From Sediminimonas sp. (GTDB taxonomy: Bacteria > Pseudomonadota > Alphaproteobacteria > Rhodobacterales > Rhodobacteraceae), in contig NZ_JAGXFK010000093.1 in the NCBI RefSeq assembly GCF_024637375.1, forward strand, positions 1 to 34,498: 34,498 nt of DNA, written 5' to 3'. Shown here one piece after another: positions 1 through 7,317 of the stretch. The first letter of the stretch is position 1; each line of letters opens with the position of its first letter. The position numbers and the translations under genes are program-made. The notes beneath the pieces were generated by a model. That model made no database searches. It saw only the letters and a list, made by a program, of their open reading frames with translations, and was not told the DNA's origin.

Positions 1-259
1 CCGCCGCGCGCATCGCCGCCAGCGCCAGCCGCGCGCGCAGTCCACTGCGCCCCTCAAGCGCCGCCTGCGCCGCCGCGTCATCGTGCCGGGACCACAGATC
101 GACCGCCCGCGCGGTGGCGTGGCCCGCCCAGGCGCCAAGCCGCAACAGGCGCAGCAGCTTCCACAGGATCAGCGCCAGCGTCAGCACCGACAGCGCGGCA
201 ATCACCCACAGCGCCGGCCCGCCTTTTTGCAGGAACCCCAACAGCGCATCCGTTTCCAT
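1..259 (-). CDS. exbB: ExbB/TolQ/MotA-family proton channel protein, N-terminal part (cut by window edge)
   Basis: Only the first 86 codons are in the window. The reading frame opens with METDALLGFLQKGGPALWVI, followed by a strongly hydrophobic helix (about residues 15-37, rich in Leu, Ala and Val) and a Leu/Arg/Ala-rich amphipathic stretch. This is the usual N-terminus of ExbB/TolQ-like inner-membrane subunits, which use the proton gradient to energise TonB and hence outer-membrane receptors. The ATG overlaps the cbiZ stop codon by one base, so the gene is the sixth of the btuB operon. Context suggests a TonB energiser dedicated to the corrinoid receptor, and exbD and tonB would be expected just beyond the left edge. 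The key C-terminal helices are not visible, so the exact family member is an inference. Confidence 0.72.
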   Translation of the reverse strand, partial: METDALLGFLQKGGPALWVIAALSVLTLALILWKLLRLLRLGAWAGHATARAVDLWSRHDDAAAQAALEGRSGLRARLALAAMRAA

Positions 260-951
260 CACATCGCCCCCTTGATCGGTGCCGCCGCGCCATCATGGCG
301 GCGCACATGGGTCATCCAGTCTTGCGTGCCCGCCAGCACCGCGTCGTATACGGCGCGGCCGACGGCCTCGCCCGTGTCTGTATGCAGCCCGGCATAGTTC
401 ATGAGGCCGGATGGCGCAGCCACGGCGATGCAGTCGGTGCCGGTGCCGGTGGCCCGCCCGGTGGGCAGGTCCGGCCCCGCCGCGATTACCGCGGCGGTGC
501 GCGCCTGCGTGGCGATGCTCAGCGCCTCGACCAGCGCCGCCTCTGACAGGCCGCCGCCAGCCGGCTCGATCACCACGGCGATGTTGATGGTGCCCCAGTC
601 GTGGCCGGCCCGGTCCATCCGGGTGCCCACGCGCTCGGCATTTGACAGGCCCACCGTGGCGACCGCGCGGGCTTCGACGGCACCCATGCGCACGCTGCGA
701 TCCACGTAGGCGCGCACGTCGCGCGAGGTCAGGAACGCCACCGCGTCGCCCGCCCCCCGCGCGGCCAGTTCACCCTGCAGCCACGCCACAGCGTCCAGCT
801 CTTCGGGCAGATCGGCGTTGCGCACCTCGCGCCACGCGATGCGCCGCGCCGTCACCATGCCGGGCCGGTTCACCGCCCAGCTGAGCACCCGCATCGGCGT
901 GCCCAGGTCAAGGCACAGCCAGGGCCGCTCAAGCGTCAGGTGCGCGGTCAT
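259..951 (-). CDS. cbiZ: Adenosylcobinamide amidohydrolase (CbiZ)
   Basis: A 230-aa protein of the CbiZ family. Known members cut the amide bond between the corrin-ring side chain and the aminopropanol/nucleotide loop, giving cobyric acid, so that imported cobinamide or pseudocobalamin can be rebuilt with the cell's own lower ligand. Visible family features are the TVGLSNAERVGT block, then a Gly/Ala-rich segment, and near the C-terminus the RATGTGTDCIAVA signature. The chosen ATG (MTAHLTLERP) overlaps the end of the upstream ATPase gene as ATGA; the longer open frame upstream is only the shadow of that ATPase gene. Its place behind btuBFCD indicates that imported incomplete or foreign corrinoids are remodelled. 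There is no signal peptide, so it should be cytoplasmic. Confidence 0.9.
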   Translation of the reverse strand: MTAHLTLERPWLCLDLGTPMRVLSWAVNRPGMVTARRIAWREVRNADLPEELDAVAWLQGELAARGAGDAVAFLTSRDVRAYVDRSVRMGAVEARAVATVGLSNAERVGTRMDRAGHDWGTINIAVVIEPAGGGLSEAALVEALSIATQARTAAVIAAGPDLPTGRATGTGTDCIAVAAPSGLMNYAGLHTDTGEAVGRAVYDAVLAGTQDWMTHVRRHDGAAAPIKGAM

Positions 952-1706
952 CCGATCACCTCCAGCGGCTGGAATACCGGCCCGTGCGGTGTGCGCTCGA
1001 ACCACGCGTTGACATGGAACACCCGCGCCAGGTTGTCGGGCGTCAGAACGTCGCCCGGCGGCCCGTCGGCGACAAGCCCGCCCTCGCCCATCAGCATGAG
1101 CCGCGTGCAATGGCGTGCCGCCAGCCCCAGATCGTGCAGCGACGCGATCACCGCGCGTCCCTCGGCCGCCAGCCCGGCGAACACCTGCATGGTCGAAATC
1201 TGGTTGGCCGGGTCCAGACCGGCGATGGGCTCGTCCGCCATCAGCAGCGGCGTGTCCTGCGCCAGCGCCCGCGCGATCAGAACCCGCGCCTGTTCGCCGC
1301 CCGACAGCCGCGTCGCGGTGCGCCGGCGCATGTCGTCGAGCCCCATCGCCGACAGCGCCGCATCCACATGTGCCTGATCGCGGGCCGACAGCGGCCGCCC
1401 GACAGGCAGATGCGGCACCCGGCCAAGGGCCACCAGCGCCTCGACGCTGACCGGCCAGGCGATGTCGCGCGCCTGGGGCATCCACGCCACCAGGCGGGCG
1501 CGTTCCGCCGCCCCGTGATCAAGCAGCGACGAATGCCCCCGCGCCGCCACCAGCCCCAGCGCGGCGCGCATCAGCGTCGTCTTGCCGGCGCCGTTGGGGC
1601 CGATGAGGCCGACGAACTCCCCGGCCTCGACCCGGGCGTTGACCCCGGTGAAGATGTCGCGCCCGCGCAGGCTGACAGACAGATCGTCAAGCGCCAGCAG
1701 GGTCAT
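948..1706 (-). CDS. btuD: Cobalamin ABC transporter ATP-binding protein (BtuD-like)
   Basis: A 252-aa ABC ATPase of the FecE/BtuD group, which powers import of corrinoids or iron complexes across the inner membrane. Seen in order: Walker A GPNGAGKT (residues 36-43, Lys42), Q-loop Gln78, signature LSGGEQ (134-139), Walker B ending in ADEP (157-160) and H-loop His191. The ATG overlaps the permease stop codon as ATGA. The long open frame reaching further upstream belongs to another frame of btuC. Cobalamin specificity rests on the riboswitch upstream and cbiZ downstream, because the ATPase alone does not distinguish cobalamin from haem or siderophores. The domain is a single half-transporter subunit, expected to work as a homodimer with two BtuC. 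Confidence 0.92.
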   Translation of the reverse strand: MTLLALDDLSVSLRGRDIFTGVNARVEAGEFVGLIGPNGAGKTTLMRAALGLVAARGHSSLLDHGAAERARLVAWMPQARDIAWPVSVEALVALGRVPHLPVGRPLSARDQAHVDAALSAMGLDDMRRRTATRLSGGEQARVLIARALAQDTPLLMADEPIAGLDPANQISTMQVFAGLAAEGRAVIASLHDLGLAARHCTRLMLMGEGGLVADGPPGDVLTPDNLARVFHVNAWFERTPHGPVFQPLEVIG

Positions 1707-2686
1707 GGCAGTTCCCTCCGGGTCTTGTAGATCAGGTGCAGAAACAGGGGCGCACCCACCAGCGCCGTCAGCACGCCCAGCTTCAGGTCGCGCTCGGGCA
1801 GGATCAGCCGCACTGCCAGGTCGGCCGCCAGCACCATCACCGCGCCGCCCAGCCCAGATGCCCACAGCAGCCGCGATGGCCGCGCGCCCACCAGCGGGCG
1901 CAGGATATGCGGCACCACCAGCCCGACAAAGCCGATGGCGCCCGCAACCGCCGTCGCCGCGCCGACAACGCAGGCGGTGCCGATAACCAGCACAAGCCGC
2001 ATCCGCGACAGGCGCACGCCCATCGACGCCGCCGCGTCCTCGCCCAGCGTCAGCGCGTCCAGCCCCCGGCCCAGCGGCAGCAGCAGCACCCAACCCGCCA
2101 GCATCAGTGGCAGCGCCAGCCCCACATGGCTTATCGAGCGGTCGGCCAGCGAGCCCATCATCCAGAACACGATCTCGTTGGCGGCGAACGGGTTGGACGA
2201 CAGATTCAGCACCAGCGATGTCAGCGCCGCCGCCATCGACGAGATGGCGATCCCGGCCAGGATCAGCGTCAGCGACGACCCGCGCGGCCCGGCCAGCGCG
2301 ATCACCAGCATCACGCCAGCCAGCGCGCCGGCCAGCGCCGCCAGCGGCAGGCCGAATGCCCACGCCGCCGACAGCCCCGTGTGAATGGCCAGCACCGCGC
2401 CCAGCGCCGCCGACCCCGACACCCCGATCAGCCCCGGCTCGGCCAGCGGGTTGCGCAGGTAGCCTTGCATCGCCGCCCCCGACAGCCCGAGGCTGAGGCC
2501 GATCATCACCGCCAGCAGGGCGCGCGGCAGGCGGATCTCGCGCATCACCAGGGGCACCGGCCCGTCACCGCCCATGACCAGGGCGCGCAGCCCCTCGACC
2601 GCGCCGATCCGCGCCGGGCCTACCAGCAGCGAGGCGATGAACAGCGCCGCCACCAGCGCGGCAAGGGTGACGAACAGCCGCATCAT
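1703..2686 (-). CDS. btuC: Cobalamin ABC transporter permease (BtuC-like, FecCD family)
   Basis: A 327-aa inner-membrane protein with eight to ten hydrophobic segments spread over its length, the size and pattern of FecCD/BtuC permeases. The family block beginning GAAMQGYLRNPLAEPGLIGV, at about residue 70, is clear; in this family it lies near the start of the channel domain. Near the C-terminus GAIGFVGLVVPHILRPLVG matches the region that contacts the ATPase. Two ATG codons lie in tandem at the start, and the outermost overlaps the btuF stop codon as ATGA. It sits between the binding protein and the ATPase, so a BtuFCD importer is complete. Specificity is inferred from context. Confidence 0.92.
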   Translation of the reverse strand: MMRLFVTLAALVAALFIASLLVGPARIGAVEGLRALVMGGDGPVPLVMREIRLPRALLAVMIGLSLGLSGAAMQGYLRNPLAEPGLIGVSGSAALGAVLAIHTGLSAAWAFGLPLAALAGALAGVMLVIALAGPRGSSLTLILAGIAISSMAAALTSLVLNLSSNPFAANEIVFWMMGSLADRSISHVGLALPLMLAGWVLLLPLGRGLDALTLGEDAAASMGVRLSRMRLVLVIGTACVVGAATAVAGAIGFVGLVVPHILRPLVGARPSRLLWASGLGGAVMVLAADLAVRLILPERDLKLGVLTALVGAPLFLHLIYKTRRELP

Positions 2687-3537
2687 CGCGCGCCCTCCAA
2701 CGCCTTGCGGCGCAGCCCGCCCAGGTCATGAACAGCGCGCAGCACGTAAGGCGTGCCGCAAATCCAGTCGCGGTCATGCACGTTGGCCGATGGCCGGGTG
2801 CGCCTGAGAATCTCTACCGCAGGGTGATCCAGGATCGCCTCGGACCGCGTCTCGCCGGAATAGGAGGTGCCGGAAATCAGCACCTCGGGCGCATGCATCA
2901 CCAGTTGTTCCAGCGCCATCACCTGCCCGCCACTGATCCCGGCGCGGGTGGCGGTGTTGGAAAACCCCGCCGCCAGCAGGATCTGCCCGGCAAGCGTCTT
3001 GTCGCCCACCGTATAGCCGTTGGCGTAATACAGCGCCGCCTCGGGCCGCTGCCGCACCGTGGCGCGCAGCTCCGCCAGCCGCGCCTCGAACCGCGCGGCG
3101 GCGAGCGCACCGGCGTCGGCACGGCCCAACAGCCGCCCCATTCGTTCCAGCACCGCGCCGATGTCTTCCATCGATCGGGCGGCTGCAAAGACCTCGACCC
3201 GGATGCCCAGCCGGCGCAGCATCGCGACGCTGGCGCGCGACGAATGGCGTCCTGCCAGCACCAGGTCGGGGCGCAGGGCATGAACCTCCTCGGCACGGGC
3301 ATGGTTGATGGTGTAGCTCCGCGCCTGATCCACCATGGCCGAGGCACGCGGGTCCACCGCCAGGTTTGACACCGACACCAATTGCCCCTCCCCGGCCAGC
3401 ATCATCGCCAACTGGTCGGTGCACAGGTTCATCGACACCACCCGGCGCGGTGCCTCATCGGCCCGCACCGGTGCGGTGCTGGCGGCCAGCGCAAGGCCGG
3501 CCGCCACCACAAGCGATATGACCCTAGAACGACGCAC
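2683..3537 (-). CDS. btuF: Periplasmic corrinoid-binding protein (BtuF-like)
   Basis: A 284-aa class III periplasmic binding protein. Residues 1-26 form a signal peptide (basic start, Leu/Ala-rich core, cleavage near PVRA-DE), so the product should be periplasmic. The mature part opens with RRVVSMNLCTDQLAMMLA, typical of BtuF/FecB-like proteins of alphaproteobacteria. Later motifs are LRPDLVLAGRHSS and the second-lobe segment starting at HAPEVLISG. Start: the frame begins with GTG inside the last 14 bases of btuB, giving translational coupling; a later start would remove the signal peptide. It delivers the ligand from BtuB to BtuCD. Whether it prefers cobalamin or cobinamide cannot be read from the sequence. 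Confidence 0.9.
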   Translation of the reverse strand: MRRSRVISLVVAAGLALAASTAPVRADEAPRRVVSMNLCTDQLAMMLAGEGQLVSVSNLAVDPRASAMVDQARSYTINHARAEEVHALRPDLVLAGRHSSRASVAMLRRLGIRVEVFAAARSMEDIGAVLERMGRLLGRADAGALAAARFEARLAELRATVRQRPEAALYYANGYTVGDKTLAGQILLAAGFSNTATRAGISGGQVMALEQLVMHAPEVLISGTSYSGETRSEAILDHPAVEILRRTRPSANVHDRDWICGTPYVLRAVHDLGGLRRKALEGAR

Positions 3538-5341
3538 GGAGCCCGAAATAGGCCGCGCGGCCCGACTGGTTGAACCCTGCCGCGGTCTGGTAGTCGGCGT
3601 CGGTCAGGTTCTCGACGCGCAGGTAGACCTCGGCGCTGTCGGTCACGGCATAGGCGGCGCCCAGGTGCACCAGCGTGTAATCCGCCATCGCCTGCGACGG
3701 GAACCCGTCATCGGGCCGGTCGGCGACGTGGTTCACAGCGAGGTCGCCGCGCAGGCCCCAATCCGTCCGCCCCGACACGCCCACCGTCAGGTCGTGCCGC
3801 GGCGTGCGCGCCAGCCGTCCACCGCCCGGTGTGCGCGTGTCCGACAGGGTGTAGCTGCCGTAAAGGTCCACCGCCCCGCCTAGCGGCGCCTGCGCGGCCA
3901 GTTCCAGGCCGCGGGTGCGGGTGACACCCGGCACCTGCGCGAAGCTCGACGTCACAAAGCTGTAGTCGATCAGGTTGTCGATCTCGGTATGAAACAGCGT
4001 CGCCTTGAGCATCGCATCGCCGGCAAACCGCTTTTCGAGGCTCAGCTCGTAGCTTTCGCTGGTCTCCGCATCAAGGTTCGGATTGCCGAACGGGCCGAAC
4101 AGTTCATAAAGCGACGGCGCACGAAACCCGGTGCCGGCCACGGCGCGCAGGGTCATGTCATCGGCAAACCGCCAGGCCAGCGCCGCGCGGCCCGAAGTGC
4201 GGCCGCCGAAATCCTCGTGCTCGTCGCGGCGCAGGGCCAGCGACAGGTCGATATCGTCGCGCGGCGCGTAGCTCAGCTCGGCAAACCCGGCAACTTCCGA
4301 GGTCTCGGCGCGCGTCGCGTCCAGCCGCGCGCTCTCTTCGGTCCATTCGGCGCCAAAGCTCAGGTCGGTACGCGCGCCCAGCGCCGTGTGCCCGGCATAA
4401 TCCGCCTTGGTGCGCTGTCCCAGAAAGCGGTTGGTGAACGGACTGCCGGCGTCCAGCCTGTCGTTTTCGAACCGCTGGATGCTGAACTCGTGGTCGATGC
4501 GGTCGCCGGCGTACTCGGCAAAGACACGTGCGCCGCGCCGGGTCTGGTCGATGTCGCCGCTGGGGTCGGTGGCCGAACGATCGAACTGCGTGGTGCCGTC
4601 GGAATACAGCGCCGCAAATCCCAGCGTCAGCCGGTCGGTCACCGCGTGGCGTGCGTTCAGGCGCAGATCGGTCTGTTCCAATCCGTCCTTTTCGGTGTCG
4701 CTGTCGCGGTTCGAAAACCCGTCCGTCACGACCCGCGACATGCTCAGCGTTACCTCGCCATCCTCGGTGGCGTTGCTCAGCGTCAGCGCCCCCAGCGCGG
4801 TTCCATAGCGCCCCGCCTCGGCGGTGATCCGCCCCGAAAAGCCCAGTTTCTCGGGGCGACGCGAAGCGATGTCGATCACGCCGCCCACCGCCTCGGAGCC
4901 GTGGATCGCCGATTGCGATCCCTTGAGCAACTCGATCCGGCCCAGCCCGGCATTGATCAACCCGCCGAAATCGAACGCGGTCTGCGTGCTCGACGGGTCC
5001 GACACGTCGATGCCGTCGATCCGCACGGCGATGTATTTCGACCCCAGCCCGCGAATGCGCAGCGTGGTGGTCGCACCGATGCCGCCATTGCGCGACAGGG
5101 TGACACCGGGCAGCAGGCTCAGCGTGTTGGCGGTGTCGATCTGGCCGTCGTCGATCTCGCGCTGGCCCAGCACCTCGACGCTGGCACCGGTGCGCGACAG
5201 TTCGGTGTCGCTCTGGCCGGCCAGGACGGTAATCTCGTCCAGGTCCATGACCTGCGCCTGTGCCATCATCGGCGCAGTGCCCAGCATCAGGGCGGCAATA
5301 GGGGAAACCGTGAAGATCGGGAAACGGGAAAGCCGTGTCAT
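3524..5341 (-). CDS. btuB: TonB-dependent outer-membrane receptor for cobalamin/corrinoids (BtuB-like)
   Basis: A 605-aa TonB-dependent receptor. A signal peptide (about residues 1-30, ending APMMAQAQ) is followed by a short acidic/hydrophobic segment, DEITVLAG, that could serve as the TonB box. The plug domain then carries LLPGVTLSRNGGIG and TTTLRIRGLGSKYIAVRIDG. The rest is alternating beta-strand sequence ending in Phe (YFGLRASF), as outer-membrane barrels do. I chose the ATG of MTRLSRFPIF because it has a good ribosome-binding site (AGGAAAGGA) and precedes the signal peptide. The frame stays open 66 codons further upstream, but that stretch lies in the leader and riboswitch. The gene is first in the operon and should be switched off when adenosylcobalamin binds the riboswitch. 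Confidence 0.93.
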   Translation of the reverse strand: MTRLSRFPIFTVSPIAALMLGTAPMMAQAQVMDLDEITVLAGQSDTELSRTGASVEVLGQREIDDGQIDTANTLSLLPGVTLSRNGGIGATTTLRIRGLGSKYIAVRIDGIDVSDPSSTQTAFDFGGLINAGLGRIELLKGSQSAIHGSEAVGGVIDIASRRPEKLGFSGRITAEAGRYGTALGALTLSNATEDGEVTLSMSRVVTDGFSNRDSDTEKDGLEQTDLRLNARHAVTDRLTLGFAALYSDGTTQFDRSATDPSGDIDQTRRGARVFAEYAGDRIDHEFSIQRFENDRLDAGSPFTNRFLGQRTKADYAGHTALGARTDLSFGAEWTEESARLDATRAETSEVAGFAELSYAPRDDIDLSLALRRDEHEDFGGRTSGRAALAWRFADDMTLRAVAGTGFRAPSLYELFGPFGNPNLDAETSESYELSLEKRFAGDAMLKATLFHTEIDNLIDYSFVTSSFAQVPGVTRTRGLELAAQAPLGGAVDLYGSYTLSDTRTPGGGRLARTPRHDLTVGVSGRTDWGLRGDLAVNHVADRPDDGFPSQAMADYTLVHLGAAYAVTDSAEVYLRVENLTDADYQTAAGFNQSGRAAYFGLRASF

Positions 5342-5361
5342 TCGCGTGGTCCTTTCCTCGC

Positions 5362-5381
5362 ACGGGCCGTTCGCGGCCCGT
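5362..5381 (-). promoter_or_regulatory. Hairpin directly upstream of the btuB ribosome-binding site
   Basis: A perfect 8-bp inverted repeat (ACGGGCCG / CGGCCCGT) with a four-base loop lies between the riboswitch and btuB. It ends a few bases before the AGGAAAGGA ribosome-binding site. It is a candidate part of the expression platform. The pairing is seen; a regulatory role is inferred. It has no T-tract, so a translational effect is more likely than classical termination. Confidence 0.4.
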
Positions 5382-5501
5382 ACTGCGGGGTTTGACAATA
5401 TGCCCGGAAAGGTCTGCGCGGCCTGCCCGGACGGTTCGGGTGCCACCACAACGGAAAAAACCGTTGCCCATGACGCCCACCGCGCCCGGACAGGGTGATC
5501 G

Positions 5502-5655
5502 TTCTGGCAGGTCTCCTGACTCGCGGGTCGGGGCTCCACCGGGCCTTCCCGTCATGTGGTCATGACAGTGGCCGTTGCCGGTGTCGCTCGCCGCTTACAG
5601 TTGCGGGGGCAGTCACGGAATTTCACCGCGTTCCCTTTTCACCGGACGCGCATGC
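5502..5655 (-). promoter_or_regulatory. Cobalamin (B12) riboswitch
   Basis: Read on the minus strand, this leader has the conserved elements of the cobalamin riboswitch in the right order. First comes a GGTGAAAAGGGAA segment, then GGTGAAATTCCG, then the core GACTGCCCCCGCAACTGTAA (the B12 box region), then AGCGG and a CACTG segment. The 3' half has GGGAAGGCCCGG and the closing GAGTCAGGAGACCTGCC. It lies about 160 bases before the btuB start. Such RNAs bind adenosylcobalamin and reduce expression of uptake genes. The end points are approximate because the outermost helix P1 is not sharply defined. About 160 bases between it and btuB hold the candidate expression platform and no gene. Confidence 0.96.
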
Positions 5656-5728
5656 GCCCGAACCAGAACACGAGTGGCCTAGCGCGGCGCCCGGCGCCGG
5701 TCAAGCCCCGCGAAGGCCGCTCAAGTCA

Positions 5729-5743
5729 TACGGTTTCACCGTA
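5729..5743. repeat. Perfect short inverted repeat upstream of the NYN-domain gene
   Basis: TACGGT-TTC-ACCGTA is a perfect 6-bp inverted repeat with a three-base spacer. It lies about 90 bases before the NYN gene start and outside the riboswitch on the other strand. It could be an operator or a small hairpin in the NYN leader. No regulator can be assigned from the sequence. Confidence 0.3.
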
Positions 5744-5834
5744 CCAGGCGTCCGTTTTCGCCCTTCCGGCGCCGTGCGCCCTTTCGCTTGCCGCGCGATT
5801 CGGGCACAACGGCGGCAAGGAAAGGGTCAAGACA

Positions 5835-6554
5835 ATGCAGAACCAACGCCCGCCGCTTCTGGCCGTGCTGATCGACGCCGACAACACGTCGCCGAAATGG
5901 ACCAAGGCCGTCTTCGACGAGATCGCCGCCATGGGCGAGGCCAGCGTGCGCCGCTGCTACGGCGATTTCTCGTCCCAGCAGATGAGCGGCTGGAACAAGG
6001 TGCAGGCCGAGTTCGGCCTGGTGCCCCATCACCAGCCGGCCAACACGGTAGGCAAGAACGCCAGCGACACCGCCCTGGTAATCGACGCGATGGACCTGAT
6101 GCATTCGGGCCGCTTCGACGCTTTCGTGCTGGTCAGTTCCGACAGCGATTTCACCCGCCTGGCCAGCCGCATCCGTGAACAGGGGCTCGACGTGTTCGGC
6201 ATCGGCGCGCAAAAGACACCCGAGGCGTTTCGAAAAGCCTGCAAACGGTTCATTTTCCTTGAAAACCTCGAAGGCGCGCCAAGCTCGGATAAGCCCGCGA
6301 CAAAGACCGAAAAGGCCGCAACCGGCGACCTCAACGAAGCACGCGACTTGATCCTCAAGGCGATGGACAGCATCGACCAAGACGACGACTGGTACGCGCT
6401 TGGCCCACTGGGGCAGTTCATCACCACCGCCAACCCCGATTTCGACACTCGCAGCTACGGCCACAAGAAGCTCAGCGATCTGGTCTCGGCCATCAAGGTG
6501 CTGGAAACCAAGCGCGGCACCGGCAACCAGATACTGGTGCGTCGGCTGGACTGA
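5835..6554 (+). CDS. NYN-domain putative ribonuclease with C-terminal OST-HTH/LOTUS domain
   Basis: A 239-aa protein of the LabA/NYN (PIN-like) group. The N-terminal domain has the acidic residues expected of this metal-dependent nuclease fold: Asp14 and Asp16 in AVLIDADNTSPKW, Asp78 and Asp84 in NASDTALVIDAMDL, and Asp103 and Asp105 in LVSSDSDF. A charged linker (about residues 148-170, Lys/Ala/Thr-rich) leads to a C-terminal domain containing DDWYALGPLGQFI and SYGHKKLSDLVSAI, the pattern of an OST-HTH/LOTUS RNA-binding domain. The ATG has a strong ribosome-binding site (AAGGAAAGGG). Family members are thought to act on RNA, but the target here is unknown. The gene stands alone on the plus strand, divergent from the btuB riboswitch and convergent with the TetR gene, 6 bases apart. 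Confidence 0.85.
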   Translation: MQNQRPPLLAVLIDADNTSPKWTKAVFDEIAAMGEASVRRCYGDFSSQQMSGWNKVQAEFGLVPHHQPANTVGKNASDTALVIDAMDLMHSGRFDAFVLVSSDSDFTRLASRIREQGLDVFGIGAQKTPEAFRKACKRFIFLENLEGAPSSDKPATKTEKAATGDLNEARDLILKAMDSIDQDDDWYALGPLGQFITTANPDFDTRSYGHKKLSDLVSAIKVLETKRGTGNQILVRRLD

Positions 6555-6560
6555 CCCGGC

Positions 6561-7178
6561 TCAGGCGCCGTAGCGGGCAAGAAATGTCCAGGTCGCCTCG
6601 TCGGCGACGCGGGCGATCTCGGCCTCGTCGAAATCCTGTTGAATGCCGAACATCGCGCGCGGCCACAGCGTGGCCTTGCACAGTTCCGCGAACTGATCCG
6701 CCGCCATGTCGACATCCTCGATCGCCAATTCCCCGCGCCCGCCAGCCGCCTGCAGGTACTCGCCCAGCCGTCGGCGCCCCATCATCGGACCGCTTTCATA
6801 GAAGGCGCGCCCCAGTTCCGGGAACCGGTCGGCCTCGGCGACGCAGATGCGAAACACCCGCTGCGAGAACTCCGACAGCAGAAAGCTCAGCAATTGCCGC
6901 GCCGCCTCGGCCAGCACGTCGCGCGGGGGGCGGCCGGTGTCGATCAGGCGCAACGCCGATTCGGCCTGCTGGTTGCACTCGGATCGGATGACCTCGCAGA
7001 ACAACTCGCGCTTGTCGGGGAAATAGCTATAGATCGTGGCCTTCGAGACCCCGGCCACGGCGGCAATCTTGTCGACCGAGGCGGAGCCGAACCCGTCCGA
7101 CAGGAATACCTGCCGCGCCCCTGCGAGCACCTGATCAAACTTGCGACCGCGGTGAATCCGTGCTTGATGCTTGGTCAT
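6561..7178 (-). CDS. TetR/AcrR-family transcriptional regulator
   Basis: A 205-aa one-component repressor. The N-terminal DNA-binding domain is clear: SVDKIAAVAGVSKATIYSYF (about residues 34-53) is the helix-turn-helix, followed by PDKRELF. The C-terminal half, with SEFSQRVFRICVAEADRFPE and a trailing ATWTFLARYG, resembles the AefR-like ligand domain found in many proteobacterial TetR proteins. The ligand is unknown. It diverges from mbfA across 139 bases, and TetR proteins often control themselves and the divergent gene. However, mbfA-type genes are usually under Irr, and an Irr-box-like site is present, so control of mbfA by this protein is only a possibility. The start is preceded by GGGGGAGG placed unusually close to the ATG. 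Confidence 0.88.
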   Translation of the reverse strand: MTKHQARIHRGRKFDQVLAGARQVFLSDGFGSASVDKIAAVAGVSKATIYSYFPDKRELFCEVIRSECNQQAESALRLIDTGRPPRDVLAEAARQLLSFLLSEFSQRVFRICVAEADRFPELGRAFYESGPMMGRRRLGEYLQAAGGRGELAIEDVDMAADQFAELCKATLWPRAMFGIQQDFDEAEIARVADEATWTFLARYGA

Positions 7179-7287
7179 GCCTCCCCCGGCGTTGCCGCAG
7201 CATTACCGGGCTGCACGCGGCGCGACAAGGTGCCCCAAGCGGCGGCCCAGAAAAAGAAAGCGTTGCACGCCATTCAGATTTTCATAT

Positions 7288-7304
7288 CTTAGAATCGTTA
7301 TAAC
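7288..7304 (+). promoter_or_regulatory. Candidate Irr-type iron-control box in front of mbfA
   Basis: TTAGAA-TCG-TTATAA is an inverted repeat with one mismatch in six pairs. It resembles the AT-rich iron-control element bound by Irr in alphaproteobacteria. It sits 14 bases before the mbfA start in otherwise GC-rich DNA, overlapping where promoter or early transcript sequence would lie. Irr is known to repress mbfA under low iron in relatives. The match was judged by eye, without a weight-matrix score. Confidence 0.45.
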
Positions 7305-7317
7305 AAGCGAGGTGAGC

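Noticed and set aside
1707-2363. N-terminal extension of the btuD frame
   Set aside because: Lies within btuC in another frame; the ABC ATPase fold begins at the ATG overlapping the btuC stop.
5449-5466. CAACGG-A6-CCGTTG repeat as a rho-independent terminator of the riboswitch
   Set aside because: In the transcript the T-run is in the loop, not after the stem, and no strong GC hairpin precedes it. It is kept only as a possible alternative fold.
5342-5539. Upstream in-frame extension of btuB by 66 codons
   Set aside because: It would place coding sequence in the leader and riboswitch and bury the signal peptide; a good ribosome-binding site precedes the ATG at 5341.
7171-7317. Upstream extension of mbfA
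   Set aside because: Would run over the TetR start and the Irr-box-like site; the ferritin-like domain starts right after the ATG at 7318, which has GAGGTGA upstream.
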